Shown here: in pieces, positions 15,428 to 23,702 of the stretch
Layout of the letters: every line of letters starts with the position of its first letter
Position numbering within the stretch: the first letter of the stretch is position 1
DNA from: CF-13 sp036782775
GTDB taxonomy: Bacteria > Chloroflexota > Dormibacteria > CF-121
Assembly: GCA_036782775.1 (NCBI GenBank)
Contig: DAIPYJ010000023.1
Coordinates: 1 to 39,870 of the forward strand
DNA length: 39,870 bases
Direction: 5' to 3'
Position numbers and translations under genes: made by a program
The notes under the pieces: generated by a model
What the model was told of the DNA's origin: nothing
Databases searched by the model: none
What the model saw: the letters and a program-made list of their open reading frames with translations, nothing else

Positions 15428-15631
15428 TTAGGCGACGCGCACGCGCGAGGCCCGCGGTCCCTTAGGAGCCGACGCTTCGATGTCGAAGCTGACCTTCTGC
15501 CCCTCCTGCAACCCCTCGAACGACCCTTCCACGGACGACCGGTGGAAAAAGTACTCCTTGCCGTCCTCGCCGCTCAAGAATCCGAATCCCCGATCCATCA
15601 CGAGTCGCTTGATCGTACCGTTCTGCGCCAC
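15428..15631 (-). CDS. Cold-shock domain protein (CspA family)
   Basis: A 67-aa single cold-shock domain. It has GTIKRLVMDRGFGFL (RNP1-like, GFGFL) and EYFFHRSSVEG (RNP2-like, FFH), ending in a basic tail. It binds single-stranded RNA/DNA through the aromatic surface and acts as an RNA chaperone. Length and motif order are typical; the usual KGFGFI is DRGFGFL here. The GTG start has AAGGAG 12 nt upstream. It is transcribed towards the terminator at 15378-15406 and is divergent from the acyl-CoA synthetase gene. Confidence 0.95.
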   Translation of the reverse strand: MAQNGTIKRLVMDRGFGFLSGEDGKEYFFHRSSVEGSFEGLQEGQKVSFDIEASAPKGPRASRVRVA

Positions 15632-15790
15632 GTCTGCCGCTAGCTCCTTCGCAAAGTTATCCCCGGTCCGCTTGCGTTAGCTGGGCGTGCCATGACCGGG
15701 CTGGTCCACCCGCCGCAAGCATATCATGGCGGTATTGCGAGGGCCGAAAATCAGGCGCCCGCCGGATGGCGGGAGGAGGCGTTGACCGCA

Positions 15791-17407
15791 ATGCGAAGCA
15801 CGATGCCCGACTTTCCGCTGACGCTTCAGCACTTTCTGTGGCGCGCGACCACGCTCTATCCGAAAAAGGAGATCGTGACCCGTCGGGAGCGGGGGCGCCA
15901 TCGCTACACCTATGCCGATTTCGGCTGGCGGGTGTCCCAGCTTGCCCATGCGCTGAAAGACCTGGGCGTGGAACGCGGCGATCGGGTGGCCACCCTCGCG
16001 TGGAACAACTACCGCCACCTCGAACTCTATTTCGCGGTCTCCTGTGCCGGCTCGGTGCTGCACACCCTCAATCCACGTCTACCGGCGGAGCACCTCGAAT
16101 TCATCATCAACGACGCCGAGGACCGGGTGATCTTCGTCGATGCCTCGCTCCTTCCGGTGGTGCAGCAGCTGGCGAAGAAGGTCAAAACGGTCCGCCATTT
16201 CGTGGTCATGAGCGACGGCCCGTCGCCGAACGGAGAGCTGACCCCGCTGGCGTCGTACGAGGATGTGATCGCGGGCAGGCCGACCGAGTATCCGTGGCCG
16301 CAGCTCGACGAGGGCGAGGCGTCCTCGATGTGCTACACCTCCGGGACGACCGGGAAGCCCAAGGGCGTCGTCTACAGTCACCGGTCAACCTACCTGCATT
16401 CCTTCGGTATCGCGATCGGGGGCGGGATCGGCCTGCAGGAGTCTGACGTGATCGTGCCGGTCGTCCCGATGTTTCATGCCAATGCGTGGGGGTTGCCCTA
16501 CGCCGCCACCATGCTGGGAGCCAAGCAGGTCTTCCCCGACCGATTCCTCGATCCGGTGAGCCTCACCGAGCTCTTCCGCGAGGAAGGCGTGACCTTCAGC
16601 TCCGGTGTCCCGAGCGTCTGGATCCCGCTGGTTCAGCACCTTCAAAAGACGGGCAGCAGCTTCGAGGGCCTGCGCATGTTCGTGGGTGGCTCGGCGCTGC
16701 CCGGTTCCCTCTACGACGGACTTACCGACCGCGGCATCGACACCAACCAGGGCTGGGGGATGACGGAGACCTCGCCGGTCGCCGCCGTCGCGACGCTGAA
16801 GAGCTACATGCCGGCGGACGCCAAGCGGGCCACGCGCCTCAAGGCCGGCATGCCGCTGGCCGGCGTCGAGCTTCGGATCGCCAACGTCGAGACCGGGGAG
16901 GCGGTGCCCTGGGATGCGAAGAGCGTGGGCGAGATCCAGGTCCGCGGAGCGTGGGTCACCAGCAGCTACTACCACGGCGCAGACCCCGACCGGTTCACCA
17001 AAGATGGCTGGCTGCGCACCGGCGACGTGGCGAACGTCGACCCCGAGGGATACGCGCAGATCGTCGACCGGACCAAGGACCTGATCAAGTCGGGCGGCGA
17101 ATGGATCTCTTCGGTCGAGCTCGAGTCGGCGATCATGGGACATCCGAAAGTCCTCGAGGCCGCGGTGATCGGGCTGCCACACCCGAAGTGGCAGGAGCGG
17201 CCAGCGGCGTTCGTCGTCCCGAAGCCGGACTTCAAAGGGCAGCTGAAGCAGGAGGAGATCCTCGAGTACCTCCGGCCACTGGTCGCGAAGTGGTGGCTCC
17301 CCGACGAAGTCCGCTTCGTGGACGAGATCCCCAAGACGAGCGTCGGGAAATTCGACAAGAAGGTCATGCGGGCCCAGGCCGCCAAGGAGTCAGCCGTCCC
17401 CTCCTGA
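15791..17407 (+). CDS. Fatty-acyl-CoA synthetase (AMP-forming, FadD-like)
   Basis: A 538-aa member of the ANL superfamily, activating a carboxylic acid as acyl-AMP and then acyl-CoA. The P-loop motif YTSGTTGKPKGV, the WGMTETSP motif, the DGWLRTGD motif and the C-terminal GEWISSVELE and KTSVGKFDKK (catalytic Lys in GKFDKK) are all present. The WGMTE and GGEWISS wording is typical of medium/long-chain enzymes. The start at ATG 15791 is chosen because GGAGGAGG lies 11 nt upstream; earlier in-frame starts add residues unlike the family. Neighbours give no pathway context, so beta-oxidation and lipid synthesis are equally possible. The chain-length preference is unknown. Confidence 0.93.
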   Translation: MRSTMPDFPLTLQHFLWRATTLYPKKEIVTRRERGRHRYTYADFGWRVSQLAHALKDLGVERGDRVATLAWNNYRHLELYFAVSCAGSVLHTLNPRLPAEHLEFIINDAEDRVIFVDASLLPVVQQLAKKVKTVRHFVVMSDGPSPNGELTPLASYEDVIAGRPTEYPWPQLDEGEASSMCYTSGTTGKPKGVVYSHRSTYLHSFGIAIGGGIGLQESDVIVPVVPMFHANAWGLPYAATMLGAKQVFPDRFLDPVSLTELFREEGVTFSSGVPSVWIPLVQHLQKTGSSFEGLRMFVGGSALPGSLYDGLTDRGIDTNQGWGMTETSPVAAVATLKSYMPADAKRATRLKAGMPLAGVELRIANVETGEAVPWDAKSVGEIQVRGAWVTSSYYHGADPDRFTKDGWLRTGDVANVDPEGYAQIVDRTKDLIKSGGEWISSVELESAIMGHPKVLEAAVIGLPHPKWQERPAAFVVPKPDFKGQLKQEEILEYLRPLVAKWWLPDEVRFVDEIPKTSVGKFDKKVMRAQAAKESAVPS

Positions 17408-17531
17408 GGAGGGGCGTAACGAGCGGGTGTCGCCGGCGGCACAGTCTCACGGCGGCGGGTTGGAAAAGCCGTCTCTCTAACACGGCCTTAATGCGCCCGC
17501 GCTACAACGAAGGCACGGGATGTGATCGCGA

Positions 17532-17714
17532 ATGGACGCTTCCAGCCAGGGACCTGCCCTCGTGCCAGAGCCGCTCGACGCGGAGGCGACCCGGCGGCGA
17601 CAGGAGCTGGAAGACATCCATGAGGACCTGCTCCTGACGGTGCTCGAGCTGGAGGATGAGTGGGTGCTCGACGACCGGATCGCCTACGCCCTGCGCCGTC
17701 GCGACGCCGCCTGA
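17532..17714 (+). CDS. Small acidic hypothetical protein
   Basis: A 60-aa protein rich in Glu, Asp and Leu with a predicted helix over residues 20-45 (EDIHEDLLLTVLELEDEW) and a basic end (YALRRRDAA). I do not recognise a family. Coding is supported by third-position GC bias like the neighbours and by its place between a synthetase and the HU gene. No clear ribosome binding site is seen. The 124 bp before it hold nothing I can name. Confidence 0.45.
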   Translation: MDASSQGPALVPEPLDAEATRRRQELEDIHEDLLLTVLELEDEWVLDDRIAYALRRRDAA

Positions 17715-17746
17715 GGCTGATTTAGGCCGATTTTCGGGAAAACCAC

Positions 17747-17775
17747 TTGCCCTTCTGGCGCAGTTGTGGCATGAT
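17747..17775 (+). promoter_or_regulatory. Promoter of the HU gene
   Basis: TTGCCC (17747-17752), a 17-nt spacer and CATGAT (17770-17775) fit a housekeeping promoter. Transcription would start about 100 nt before the HU ATG, within the hairpin that follows. Confidence 0.55.
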
Positions 17776-17795
17776 TCCCCGCGATTTGCGGGGAA
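17775..17795 (+). other. 8-bp hairpin at the HU transcription start region
   Basis: The perfect inverted repeat TTCCCCGC / GCGGGGAA with a 5-nt GATTT loop begins at the last base of the -10 box. It could be an operator over the start site, a 5'-end RNA hairpin, or a weak terminator for the small gene upstream. Confidence 0.4.
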
Positions 17796-17887
17796 AATCG
17801 CACGTTTTTCGATCCGGCCTCGTTGGGACGGGGCGAAGCAAGCGGTTCACCCGCTCGCAAAAAACTCTTTAGTTCAACGGAGGAGCC

Positions 17888-18235
17888 ATGCCGAAAGCGC
17901 CGCAAAAATGGACCGCGTCGACGTTTACGACCACCGTCTATGAGCAGCTGACCAAGAAAGGGGCGAAGGTCAAGAAGTCGGACCTGAACGCCGCCATTCA
18001 GCAAGCCTTCGAGTCCGCCGTCACCGCCGGCGCCCGGGGGCAGCGGGTGCGTTTTCCGTCGATCGGCGCCATGGCCTGGCGCGAGGTCAAGGCCCGCAAA
18101 GCCGGCAAAGGCCGCAATCCCTTCACCGGTGAGGAGATCATGCTCAAGGCCCGTCCGGCCTCCCGCAAGCCGCGTTGGTCGTTCCCCAAGGCCGTCAAAG
18201 ACGCCTACGCGCGTTCCGCTCGCAAAGCCGCCTAA
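17888..18235 (+). CDS. HU/IHF-family DNA-binding protein
   Basis: A 115-aa histone-like protein. It shows the family pattern: an N-terminal helix pair (KKSDLNAAIQQAFESAV), then RVRFPSIGAMAWREVKARKAGKGRNPFTGEEI, where the GRNPFTGE turn carries the DNA-intercalating proline of the beta-arm, then the last helix WSFPKAVKDAY. It has a basic extension at both ends, slightly longer than E. coli HU (90 aa). GGAGGAG sits 4 nt before the ATG. It should bend and compact DNA. The start and family are secure. The scaffold gap begins 15 bp after its stop. Confidence 0.93.
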   Translation: MPKAPQKWTASTFTTTVYEQLTKKGAKVKKSDLNAAIQQAFESAVTAGARGQRVRFPSIGAMAWREVKARKAGKGRNPFTGEEIMLKARPASRKPRWSFPKAVKDAYARSARKAA

Positions 18236-18247
18236 AGGGCGAAACTA

Positions 18248-18312
<65 letters not shown>

Positions 18313-18398
18313 AACGCAAGGGGGCGATGTGGCAGGAGGGACGACGAGAGGGTTAGGGAGGGGGCGCCTCCCCGCCGGTCGTTTTTCAAGCCGCTTCC

Positions 18399-18427
18399 TT
18401 GACACCGTCGGGCACGGCCACGAACAT
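18399..18427 (+). promoter_or_regulatory. Promoter of the sortase gene
   Basis: A perfect TTGACA (18399-18404), a 17-nt spacer and GAACAT (18422-18427), which ends 9 nt before ATG 18437. The transcript would be leaderless or nearly so. Confidence 0.55.
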
Positions 18428-18436
18428 GGTGACAGG

Positions 18437-19054
18437 ATGCGGCGAAATCTGATTGCCGGTGCCTTGATCGCGGTTGGCCTGGGATTGATGGCAACCGCCA
18501 TCCCAGGCTTGGGCCTGATTCACCTCGGCTCCAATCCCGTCGCCACCCAGACGATCCCCGCGCTCGGCGAGCCGCTTTCGCCGCCGCATCAGCACGCCCG
18601 CTTCCTTCCCGGCACCGGCAGCACCGGTCCGGGGCCGAGCCAGATCATCGCCTACATCTCGATCCCCAGACTCGGCATCAAGAACGCCCCCATCTATGAC
18701 CGGGGGGTCGACGGCAGCGGCAACATGCTGATTGCCAAGGGCTACGCGGTTACCCACTACGCCCTCTCCTCCCCCATCGGCAGCGGCAACGCCGTTCTCT
18801 ACGGCCACGACGACATCGAAGGCAGCATCTTCGGCCGCCTCAACGATCTTCAGACAGGCGACGAGGTCGATGTCCAGACTGCGAGCGGCGCCCCGGTCGC
18901 GTACCACGTCAGCTCGAAGACGATCGTCGCACCGACCGCCGTGCAGATCCTCAAGCCGACGAGTGACGTGCGGCTCACGCTCTTTTCCTGCTGGCCGATT
19001 TGGGTCGACACGCAACGCGTGGTCATCACCGCCGTGCCGGCAACCAGCACCTAG
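18437..19054 (+). CDS. Sortase family transpeptidase (class E/D-like)
   Basis: A 205-aa membrane-anchored cysteine transpeptidase. An N-terminal signal anchor (residues 4-28) and a proline-rich linker lead to the sortase barrel: ISIPRLGIKNAPIY, catalytic H124 in LYGHDD, C185 in LFSCWP and R194 in TQRVVI. The three active-site residues are in the usual order and spacing. Sortases join cell-wall proteins bearing an LPxTG-type signal to peptidoglycan or to pilins. No candidate substrate with such a signal is visible in this window, so the target is unknown. ATG 18437 is chosen because it places the signal anchor at the N-terminus and follows the promoter directly. Confidence 0.9.
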   Translation: MRRNLIAGALIAVGLGLMATAIPGLGLIHLGSNPVATQTIPALGEPLSPPHQHARFLPGTGSTGPGPSQIIAYISIPRLGIKNAPIYDRGVDGSGNMLIAKGYAVTHYALSSPIGSGNAVLYGHDDIEGSIFGRLNDLQTGDEVDVQTASGAPVAYHVSSKTIVAPTAVQILKPTSDVRLTLFSCWPIWVDTQRVVITAVPATST

Positions 19055-19085
19055 TCAGCTCGGCGCGGTCGACGTTCTCAGCGAA

Positions 19086-19403
19086 TCAGTGATTGGTCGT
19101 GTCGTCCGGGGGCGCCTGGAAGTATTTGAGCAGCTCCTCGATGGCGCGCGCCGCGTCCGGGTCGCGGAGCAGCCGTTCCTGCATCTCCTGCACCTGCTGC
19201 AGCAATTCCTTGGCCTGCGCTTCCTGGGCGACCTGAAGCAGGACCGGCTGGCTGGCCGCGGAGACGACCATCTGCGCCTGCTGCCGGAGCATTTCCACGC
19301 CCTGGCAACCGAGGCAGGTGCCGGCGTTATTACAGATGCAGAGCTGGAGACGGAGGTTGTCCAGCTCCCGCTGAAGCGGCGAGAGATCGACCGGACGGCT
19401 CAT
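19086..19403 (-). CDS. Small helical protein with a C-x-C-x5-C-x2-C motif
   Basis: A 105-aa soluble protein. After a short helix (LSPLQRELDNLRLQ) comes CICNNAGTCLGCQG, four cysteines spaced C-x-C-x5-C-x2-C, then a long amphipathic, glutamine- and glutamate-rich helix (about 40-90) and a disordered end. The cysteine group could bind zinc or an iron-sulfur cluster; I do not recognise the family. A TAAGCT box (19417-19412) ends 8 nt before ATG 19403, suggesting a leaderless transcript; a TTG three codons upstream is the alternative. It is divergent from the lipoprotein gene at 19465 and convergent with the sortase gene. Confidence 0.65.
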   Translation of the reverse strand: MSRPVDLSPLQRELDNLRLQLCICNNAGTCLGCQGVEMLRQQAQMVVSAASQPVLLQVAQEAQAKELLQQVQEMQERLLRDPDAARAIEELLKYFQAPPDDTTNH

Positions 19404-19464
19404 CGCAGCCAAGCTTAGCCCGAATCTCGGGAACTTTCCGCCGGGAACTGCGTCTTACGGGCAA

Positions 19465-20397
19465 ATGAACCACACCCACGGAACCGGCAGCCGCGGCGCA
19501 GTCGCTGTCCTCGTATTGTCGGCGGCCATCCTGGCAGGCTGCGGAGCCTCGAACACCTCGGGCGGCGCCTCCTACAGCCACATCAGCGGTGGCCTCGGCC
19601 AGGGATCGGTGAACCAGGCTGCGCCAGCGGACAAGTCGGCGGCTCTGGCGAGCCAGGCAAGTGGATCGAACAGCGCCAGCCTCATCACGCAGGCCCAGGG
19701 GGACAAGATCGTGCAGAACGCGAGCCTCGGCGTGCAGATCAAGGGTGGGAGCTTCTGGGATTCGTACACCAAGGCGGTCGCGATCGCCACGCGCTTCAAC
19801 GGCTTCGTGACCAGCTCCCAGATCGGTGATTCGACGAGTCAGGACGTCGATGCCGGGACGGTCGTGCTCAGCGTGCCGGCCGCGAGCTATTCCGACGCGC
19901 TCAGCGCCCTTCGGCAGCTGGGCAAGGCGACCCAGCTGCAGGTCTCGACCCAGGATGTGAGCGGGGAGTACGTCGACCTCCAGGCCCGGTTGAAGAACCA
20001 GCAGGCTCAGCAGGCGGTGCTGCTCGGGCTGATGCAGAAGGCTCAGAACATCCAGGACAGCATCACGGTGCAGAACCAGCTTTCCGGTGTAACCGGCGAG
20101 ATCGAGCAGATCGAGGCGCGCATCCGTTTCCTGGATCAGGAAACGGTCTACTCGACGATCACGCTGCGCCTCTATACCGTGGCCCCAACCCCGACCCAGC
20201 CGAGCCTGTGGGACCGCAGCGGCCTGGGTAATTCGTTCGCAACCGCCGGCCAGGCATTTGTCGCGGTGGTGGGTGGCATGGTGGTGGTGGCGGGATTTCT
20301 TCTGCCGTTCCTCTTGCTGATCGCGCTCGGCCTCGGCATCTGGAGGCTCTTGCCCGTGCCGCTGCGCCCGTCGATCCGGCGGACGCCCTCAGCCTGA
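19465..20397 (+). CDS. DUF4349 lipoprotein
   Basis: A 310-aa exported protein. The signal peptide ends in a lipobox (LAGC, C26). A low-complexity Ser/Ala/Gly/Gln linker follows. The DUF4349 core covers about residues 80-235: IVQNASLGVQIK, FNGFVTSSQIGD, VVLSVPAASYSDAL, a GEYVDLQARLKNQ coiled-coil hairpin and a final strand TVYSTITLRLY. The protein ends with a membrane helix (about 263-292) and a basic tail. This order is standard for the family, whose function is not established. The lipid anchor at one end and the membrane helix at the other fix it to the outer face of the membrane. It ends 9 bp inside the convergent neighbour. Confidence 0.9.
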   Translation: MNHTHGTGSRGAVAVLVLSAAILAGCGASNTSGGASYSHISGGLGQGSVNQAAPADKSAALASQASGSNSASLITQAQGDKIVQNASLGVQIKGGSFWDSYTKAVAIATRFNGFVTSSQIGDSTSQDVDAGTVVLSVPAASYSDALSALRQLGKATQLQVSTQDVSGEYVDLQARLKNQQAQQAVLLGLMQKAQNIQDSITVQNQLSGVTGEIEQIEARIRFLDQETVYSTITLRLYTVAPTPTQPSLWDRSGLGNSFATAGQAFVAVVGGMVVVAGFLLPFLLLIALGLGIWRLLPVPLRPSIRRTPSA

Positions 20398-20985
20398 GGG
20401 CTCGACCGCCTGGAAGCGCTCGCTGAGGAAGCGGCGGTGCGCACGCATCCGATCGAGATTGGTCTGCTGGATGACCGCCGCAATTCGCCGCATATCCGCT
20501 TCCATCAGGCAGAGCTCATCGCTCAAGATCCGCGCCGCGGCCGCTGTGGCCGCTGACGAATCGCCGAAGTCTCCGGCGGCGAGGTAGTGCGTCACGGCCG
20601 AGGGCAGGTACTCGACCGTGGTCCGTTCCGCGAGATACCGATCGAGGGAACCCAACGGCAGCATCTCGATCCCGGGCAGCACCTGGATGCGAATCATGTC
20701 CTTGATGCGATACAGCTGTCCCAGAACCTCTGGCGGCAGCCGGTCGCTCACGGAGGCGAGTTGCTCCTGCAATGCGCTACCAGCGCATACCGGATCGAAG
20801 GTGAAGGGGGGTCTGGCGGATGCCTGCGCGGCAGCGAGGCCGACGGCGTAGAAGCCGAGCACTAGAACCACGGCTGGAACTCCGACGGGATCCAGCAGGG
20901 CCAGCAGGGCACCAAGGATGGCGAGGCTGGATGCCACCAGCTGCTGGCGGCTCGTCGCAAACGCAACCAATCGGCTGACCGTCAC
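20389..20985 (-). CDS. Membrane-anchored hypothetical protein
   Basis: A 198-aa protein. Two hydrophobic helices lie at about residues 17-55, followed by a cytosolic, mostly helical domain (60-198) with a conserved-looking C-terminal pair of helices (LCLMEADMRRIAAVIQQTN). I do not recognise the family. The GTG at 20985 is preceded by GGAGG at 10 nt; frames extending further upstream merely read the aldehyde dehydrogenase gene backwards. It overlaps the DUF4349 gene tail-to-tail by 9 bp and is divergent from the aldehyde dehydrogenase with a 55-bp gap. Confidence 0.7.
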   Translation of the reverse strand: MTVSRLVAFATSRQQLVASSLAILGALLALLDPVGVPAVVLVLGFYAVGLAAAQASARPPFTFDPVCAGSALQEQLASVSDRLPPEVLGQLYRIKDMIRIQVLPGIEMLPLGSLDRYLAERTTVEYLPSAVTHYLAAGDFGDSSAATAAAARILSDELCLMEADMRRIAAVIQQTNLDRMRAHRRFLSERFQAVEPSG

Positions 20986-21028
20986 GGCGTGGCAACCTCC
21001 ACTCACGATTCTCGCACCGGCACTTGCG

Positions 21029-21034
21029 TAGCCT
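21029..21034 (+). promoter_or_regulatory. -10 box TAGCCT of a leaderless-type promoter
   Basis: TAGCCT ends 6 nt before GTG 21041 and directly abuts ATG 21035. Its spacing to the GTG equals that at 14881 and 37283, which favours GTG 21041 as the start. Confidence 0.5.
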
Positions 21035-21040
21035 ATGGAC

Positions 21041-22495
21041 GTGGAAACGACGAAGGTTGACGGGCGAATGTACATCGGCGGAGCCCGCAGCTGGGCAAAG
21101 GCCGGCGGGACGTTCGACGCCATCGACCCGTCGATCGCGCAACCCTTTGCGCGGGTGGCATTAGCCGACCGTGATGATGTCGACGGCGCCGTGCAAGCGG
21201 CGCGAGCGGCACTCGATGGTGGCTGGTGGGGTCTTCCACCCGTTCGCCGAGTGCGGATCCTGAACCGGCTGGCGGCCTTGCTGCGCGAGCAGGCGGGTGA
21301 CCTCGCCCAGCTGGAAAGCCTCGACGTCGGCAAGCCGCTGCGGCAAGCGAAGGACGACGTCGCCGCGGCCGCCGGCTATTTCGAGTTTTTTGCCGGTGTT
21401 GCCGACAAGGTCTTTGGCTCGAGCATTCCGCTTGGGAACGGTCTGCTGGACTTCACCATCCGGGAACCGCTCGGTGTATCGGCCCAGATCGTGCCCTGGA
21501 ATTACCCCCTGCGGCTGGCCGCCCGGGGTATCGCTCCGGCACTGGCATGTGGCAACGCCGTGGTCGCCAAGCCCGCGGCGGAGGCGGGGCTCAGCGTCGT
21601 CCGCCTTGCTGAGCTCGCTGTCGAGGCCGGTGTGCCGCACGGCGTCTTCAATGTCGTGACCGGCGGCCGCGAGACAGGCGCGGCGCTCGCGGCGCACCCC
21701 GACATCAATCACATCACGTTTACCGGCTCGGTTCCGACCGGCATCGCGATCATGAAGGCCGCCGCCGATCACGTAGTTCCGGTCACGCTCGAGCTGGGCG
21801 GCAAATCGCCGAACATCGTGTTTGCCGACGCCGACCTCGAGCGGGCGGCCGCCTCGGCGGCCTCGACGCTGATGCAGAACTCGGCGCAGACCTGCACCGC
21901 ACCGACACGGCTGCTGGTCGAAGCGCCGGCGCGCAGCCGCTTCGTCGACTTGATGGCGCCGCGAATCGGAGGCATTCGGCTGGGCCGCGGGCTCGACGAC
22001 CCCGACATGGGTCCGGTCGTCAGCGAGCGGCAGATGCAGCGCGTGCTGGGGTTCATCAGCGAAGGCGCCCGCGATGGCGCTCGTGCCGTGACCGGCGGGC
22101 GCCGTGCCGGCCGCGAGGACCTGGCCGCCGGATTCTTCGTGGAACCCACTCTGCTCGACGACGTCGCCCAGGGGTCGCGGCTCGAGCAGGAAGAGATCTT
22201 CGGTCCGGTCCTGACGGTGACGCCCTTCGAAACGGTCGAAGAAGCGATCAGGATTGCCAACGGGACGCCCTATGGGCTCGTGACCGGAATCTGGACGCGC
22301 GACCTCAACCGCGCGCTGACGGTTGCCACGGCGGTCAAGTCGGGGCAGATCCGCATCAACGGCTACAGCGCGGAGGGTAGCATCGGGCTGCCCTTCGGCG
22401 GTTACAAGCGCAGCGGCTTTGGCCGCGAGCAAGGCGTCGAGGCGCTCGCCAACTACACGCAGATCAAGAACATCATGATCAACTACGACGGCTAG
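21041..22495 (+). CDS. NAD(P)-dependent aldehyde dehydrogenase
   Basis: A 484-aa enzyme of the ALDH superfamily, oxidising an aldehyde to the acid. It has the substrate/cofactor loop VPWNYPL, the cofactor-binding lysine in AKPAAE, general-base Glu in LELGGKSPNIVF, catalytic Cys in QTCTAPTR, EEIFGPVLTV, and the C-terminal PFGGYKRSGFGRE. Length and motifs are complete. Sequence style is close to betaine/gamma-aminobutyraldehyde-type enzymes, but substrate cannot be assigned. GTG 21041 is chosen from the -10 spacing; ATG 21035 would add two residues. The Tat signal of the next gene begins within a few bases of its stop, so they may be co-transcribed. Confidence 0.93.
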   Translation: METTKVDGRMYIGGARSWAKAGGTFDAIDPSIAQPFARVALADRDDVDGAVQAARAALDGGWWGLPPVRRVRILNRLAALLREQAGDLAQLESLDVGKPLRQAKDDVAAAAGYFEFFAGVADKVFGSSIPLGNGLLDFTIREPLGVSAQIVPWNYPLRLAARGIAPALACGNAVVAKPAAEAGLSVVRLAELAVEAGVPHGVFNVVTGGRETGAALAAHPDINHITFTGSVPTGIAIMKAAADHVVPVTLELGGKSPNIVFADADLERAAASAASTLMQNSAQTCTAPTRLLVEAPARSRFVDLMAPRIGGIRLGRGLDDPDMGPVVSERQMQRVLGFISEGARDGARAVTGGRRAGREDLAAGFFVEPTLLDDVAQGSRLEQEEIFGPVLTVTPFETVEEAIRIANGTPYGLVTGIWTRDLNRALTVATAVKSGQIRINGYSAEGSIGLPFGGYKRSGFGREQGVEALANYTQIKNIMINYDG

Positions 22496-22538
22496 CAATC
22501 ATCAGAGCCGCCTCACCCGGCGAACCTTCCTACGCCAG

Positions 22539-23702
22539 GTGGCGGCGGTGGGCGCGACCGCGGCGTCGATCTCCGTCCCGCAGCTGCTGGCGGGCTGCAC
22601 GCCGACCAGCAGCGCGAACCGGTCACCGAGCACAACCGCAGGGCGGCCCCACGGACGGATTCGTGCGCAAGCGGGAAAGCTCGTGGATGGCCATGGCACG
22701 GAAATCCGGTTGACCGGCGTCAACTGGTTTGGACTGGAGACTTCGCTCTTTGCACCGCATGGCCTGTGGACCCGAAACTGGGAGGACATGCTCGACCAGA
22801 TCGTCGCAACCGGCTTCAATGCGATCCGCCTTCCCTTCAGTAACGAGCTCCTGCAAGCGTCGAGCGTTCCCACCTCCATCGATTTCGGGAAGAACCCCGA
22901 CCTCAAGGGCCTCACCGGCTTGCAGCTCATGGACCACGTGATCGCCGGCGCGAGTCAGCGAGACCTGGTCATCATCCTTGACCGGCATCGGCCAACGGCT
23001 GACGCGCAGAGCGAGCTCTGGTACACCGGTCGCATTTCGGAGGGCCGCTGGATCTCCGACTGGACGATGCTCGCATCCCGCTACCGGTCGCAACCAGCGG
23101 TGATTGGCGCCGACCTGCACAACGAGCCCCATGGGCAGGCCACCTGGGGCGATGGCAATCCGCGCACCGACTGGCGGCTGGCGGCCGAGCGCGCGGGCAA
23201 CGCCATCCTCGAGGTCAACCCGGATTGGCTGATCGTCGTCGAGGGGATCGAGCGATTCGGGAACGACTGGTACTGGTGGGGCGGGAATCTCGAGGGCGCC
23301 CGCGCCCATCCCATCCGGCTTTCCCATCAGGACAAGCTGGTCTACTCCGCCCACGACTACGGGCCGCAGGTCTATCCGCAAACCTGGTTCCAGGCTTCTG
23401 ATTTCCCGCAGAACCTGACTTCGGTCTGGCAGCGGCACTGGGCATGGCTGCACAGCGAGCAGGTCGCGCCGGTGTTGATGGGCGAATTTGGGGGCCGCTC
23501 GGTCGGACCGGACGCGGAGGGAACCTGGCAGCGGCAGCTCATCCAGTTTTTGAAAACCAGCGGGCTCAGCTATACGTACTGGGCCTGGAATCCCGACTCT
23601 GGCGACACCGGTGGAATCCTCGAGGATGACTGGATGACGCTGGACCGCCCCAAGCTCGACCTGCTGGCCACCTACCAGTGGCCACGGCTCGGGTCAGCGT
23701 GA
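22539..23702 (+). CDS. GH5-family glycoside hydrolase, Tat-exported lipoprotein
   Basis: An endoglucanase-like (beta/alpha)8 enzyme of at least 387 aa. Acid/base E196 lies in DLHNEPHG and nucleophile E316 in LMGEFGG; GFNAIRLPFS and TYWAWNPDSGDTGG are also family-typical. It should cut beta-linked glucan (or mannan) outside the cell. The first canonical start is GTG 22539, but the same frame upstream (22506-22538) reads SRLTRRTFLRQ, which with the following VAAVGATAAS and LLAGC (C20) forms a complete twin-arginine lipoprotein signal. No ATG, GTG, TTG or CTG exists between the stop at 22476 and 22539, so the true start is non-canonical or lost through an indel. The stop overlaps the next ATG (TGATG). 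Confidence 0.88.
   Translation: MAAVGATAASISVPQLLAGCTPTSSANRSPSTTAGRPHGRIRAQAGKLVDGHGTEIRLTGVNWFGLETSLFAPHGLWTRNWEDMLDQIVATGFNAIRLPFSNELLQASSVPTSIDFGKNPDLKGLTGLQLMDHVIAGASQRDLVIILDRHRPTADAQSELWYTGRISEGRWISDWTMLASRYRSQPAVIGADLHNEPHGQATWGDGNPRTDWRLAAERAGNAILEVNPDWLIVVEGIERFGNDWYWWGGNLEGARAHPIRLSHQDKLVYSAHDYGPQVYPQTWFQASDFPQNLTSVWQRHWAWLHSEQVAPVLMGEFGGRSVGPDAEGTWQRQLIQFLKTSGLSYTYWAWNPDSGDTGGILEDDWMTLDRPKLDLLATYQWPRLGSA

Noticed and set aside
21161..22498. 445-aa minus-strand frame opposite the aldehyde dehydrogenase
   Set aside because: Shadow frame; the plus strand has all ALDH catalytic motifs.
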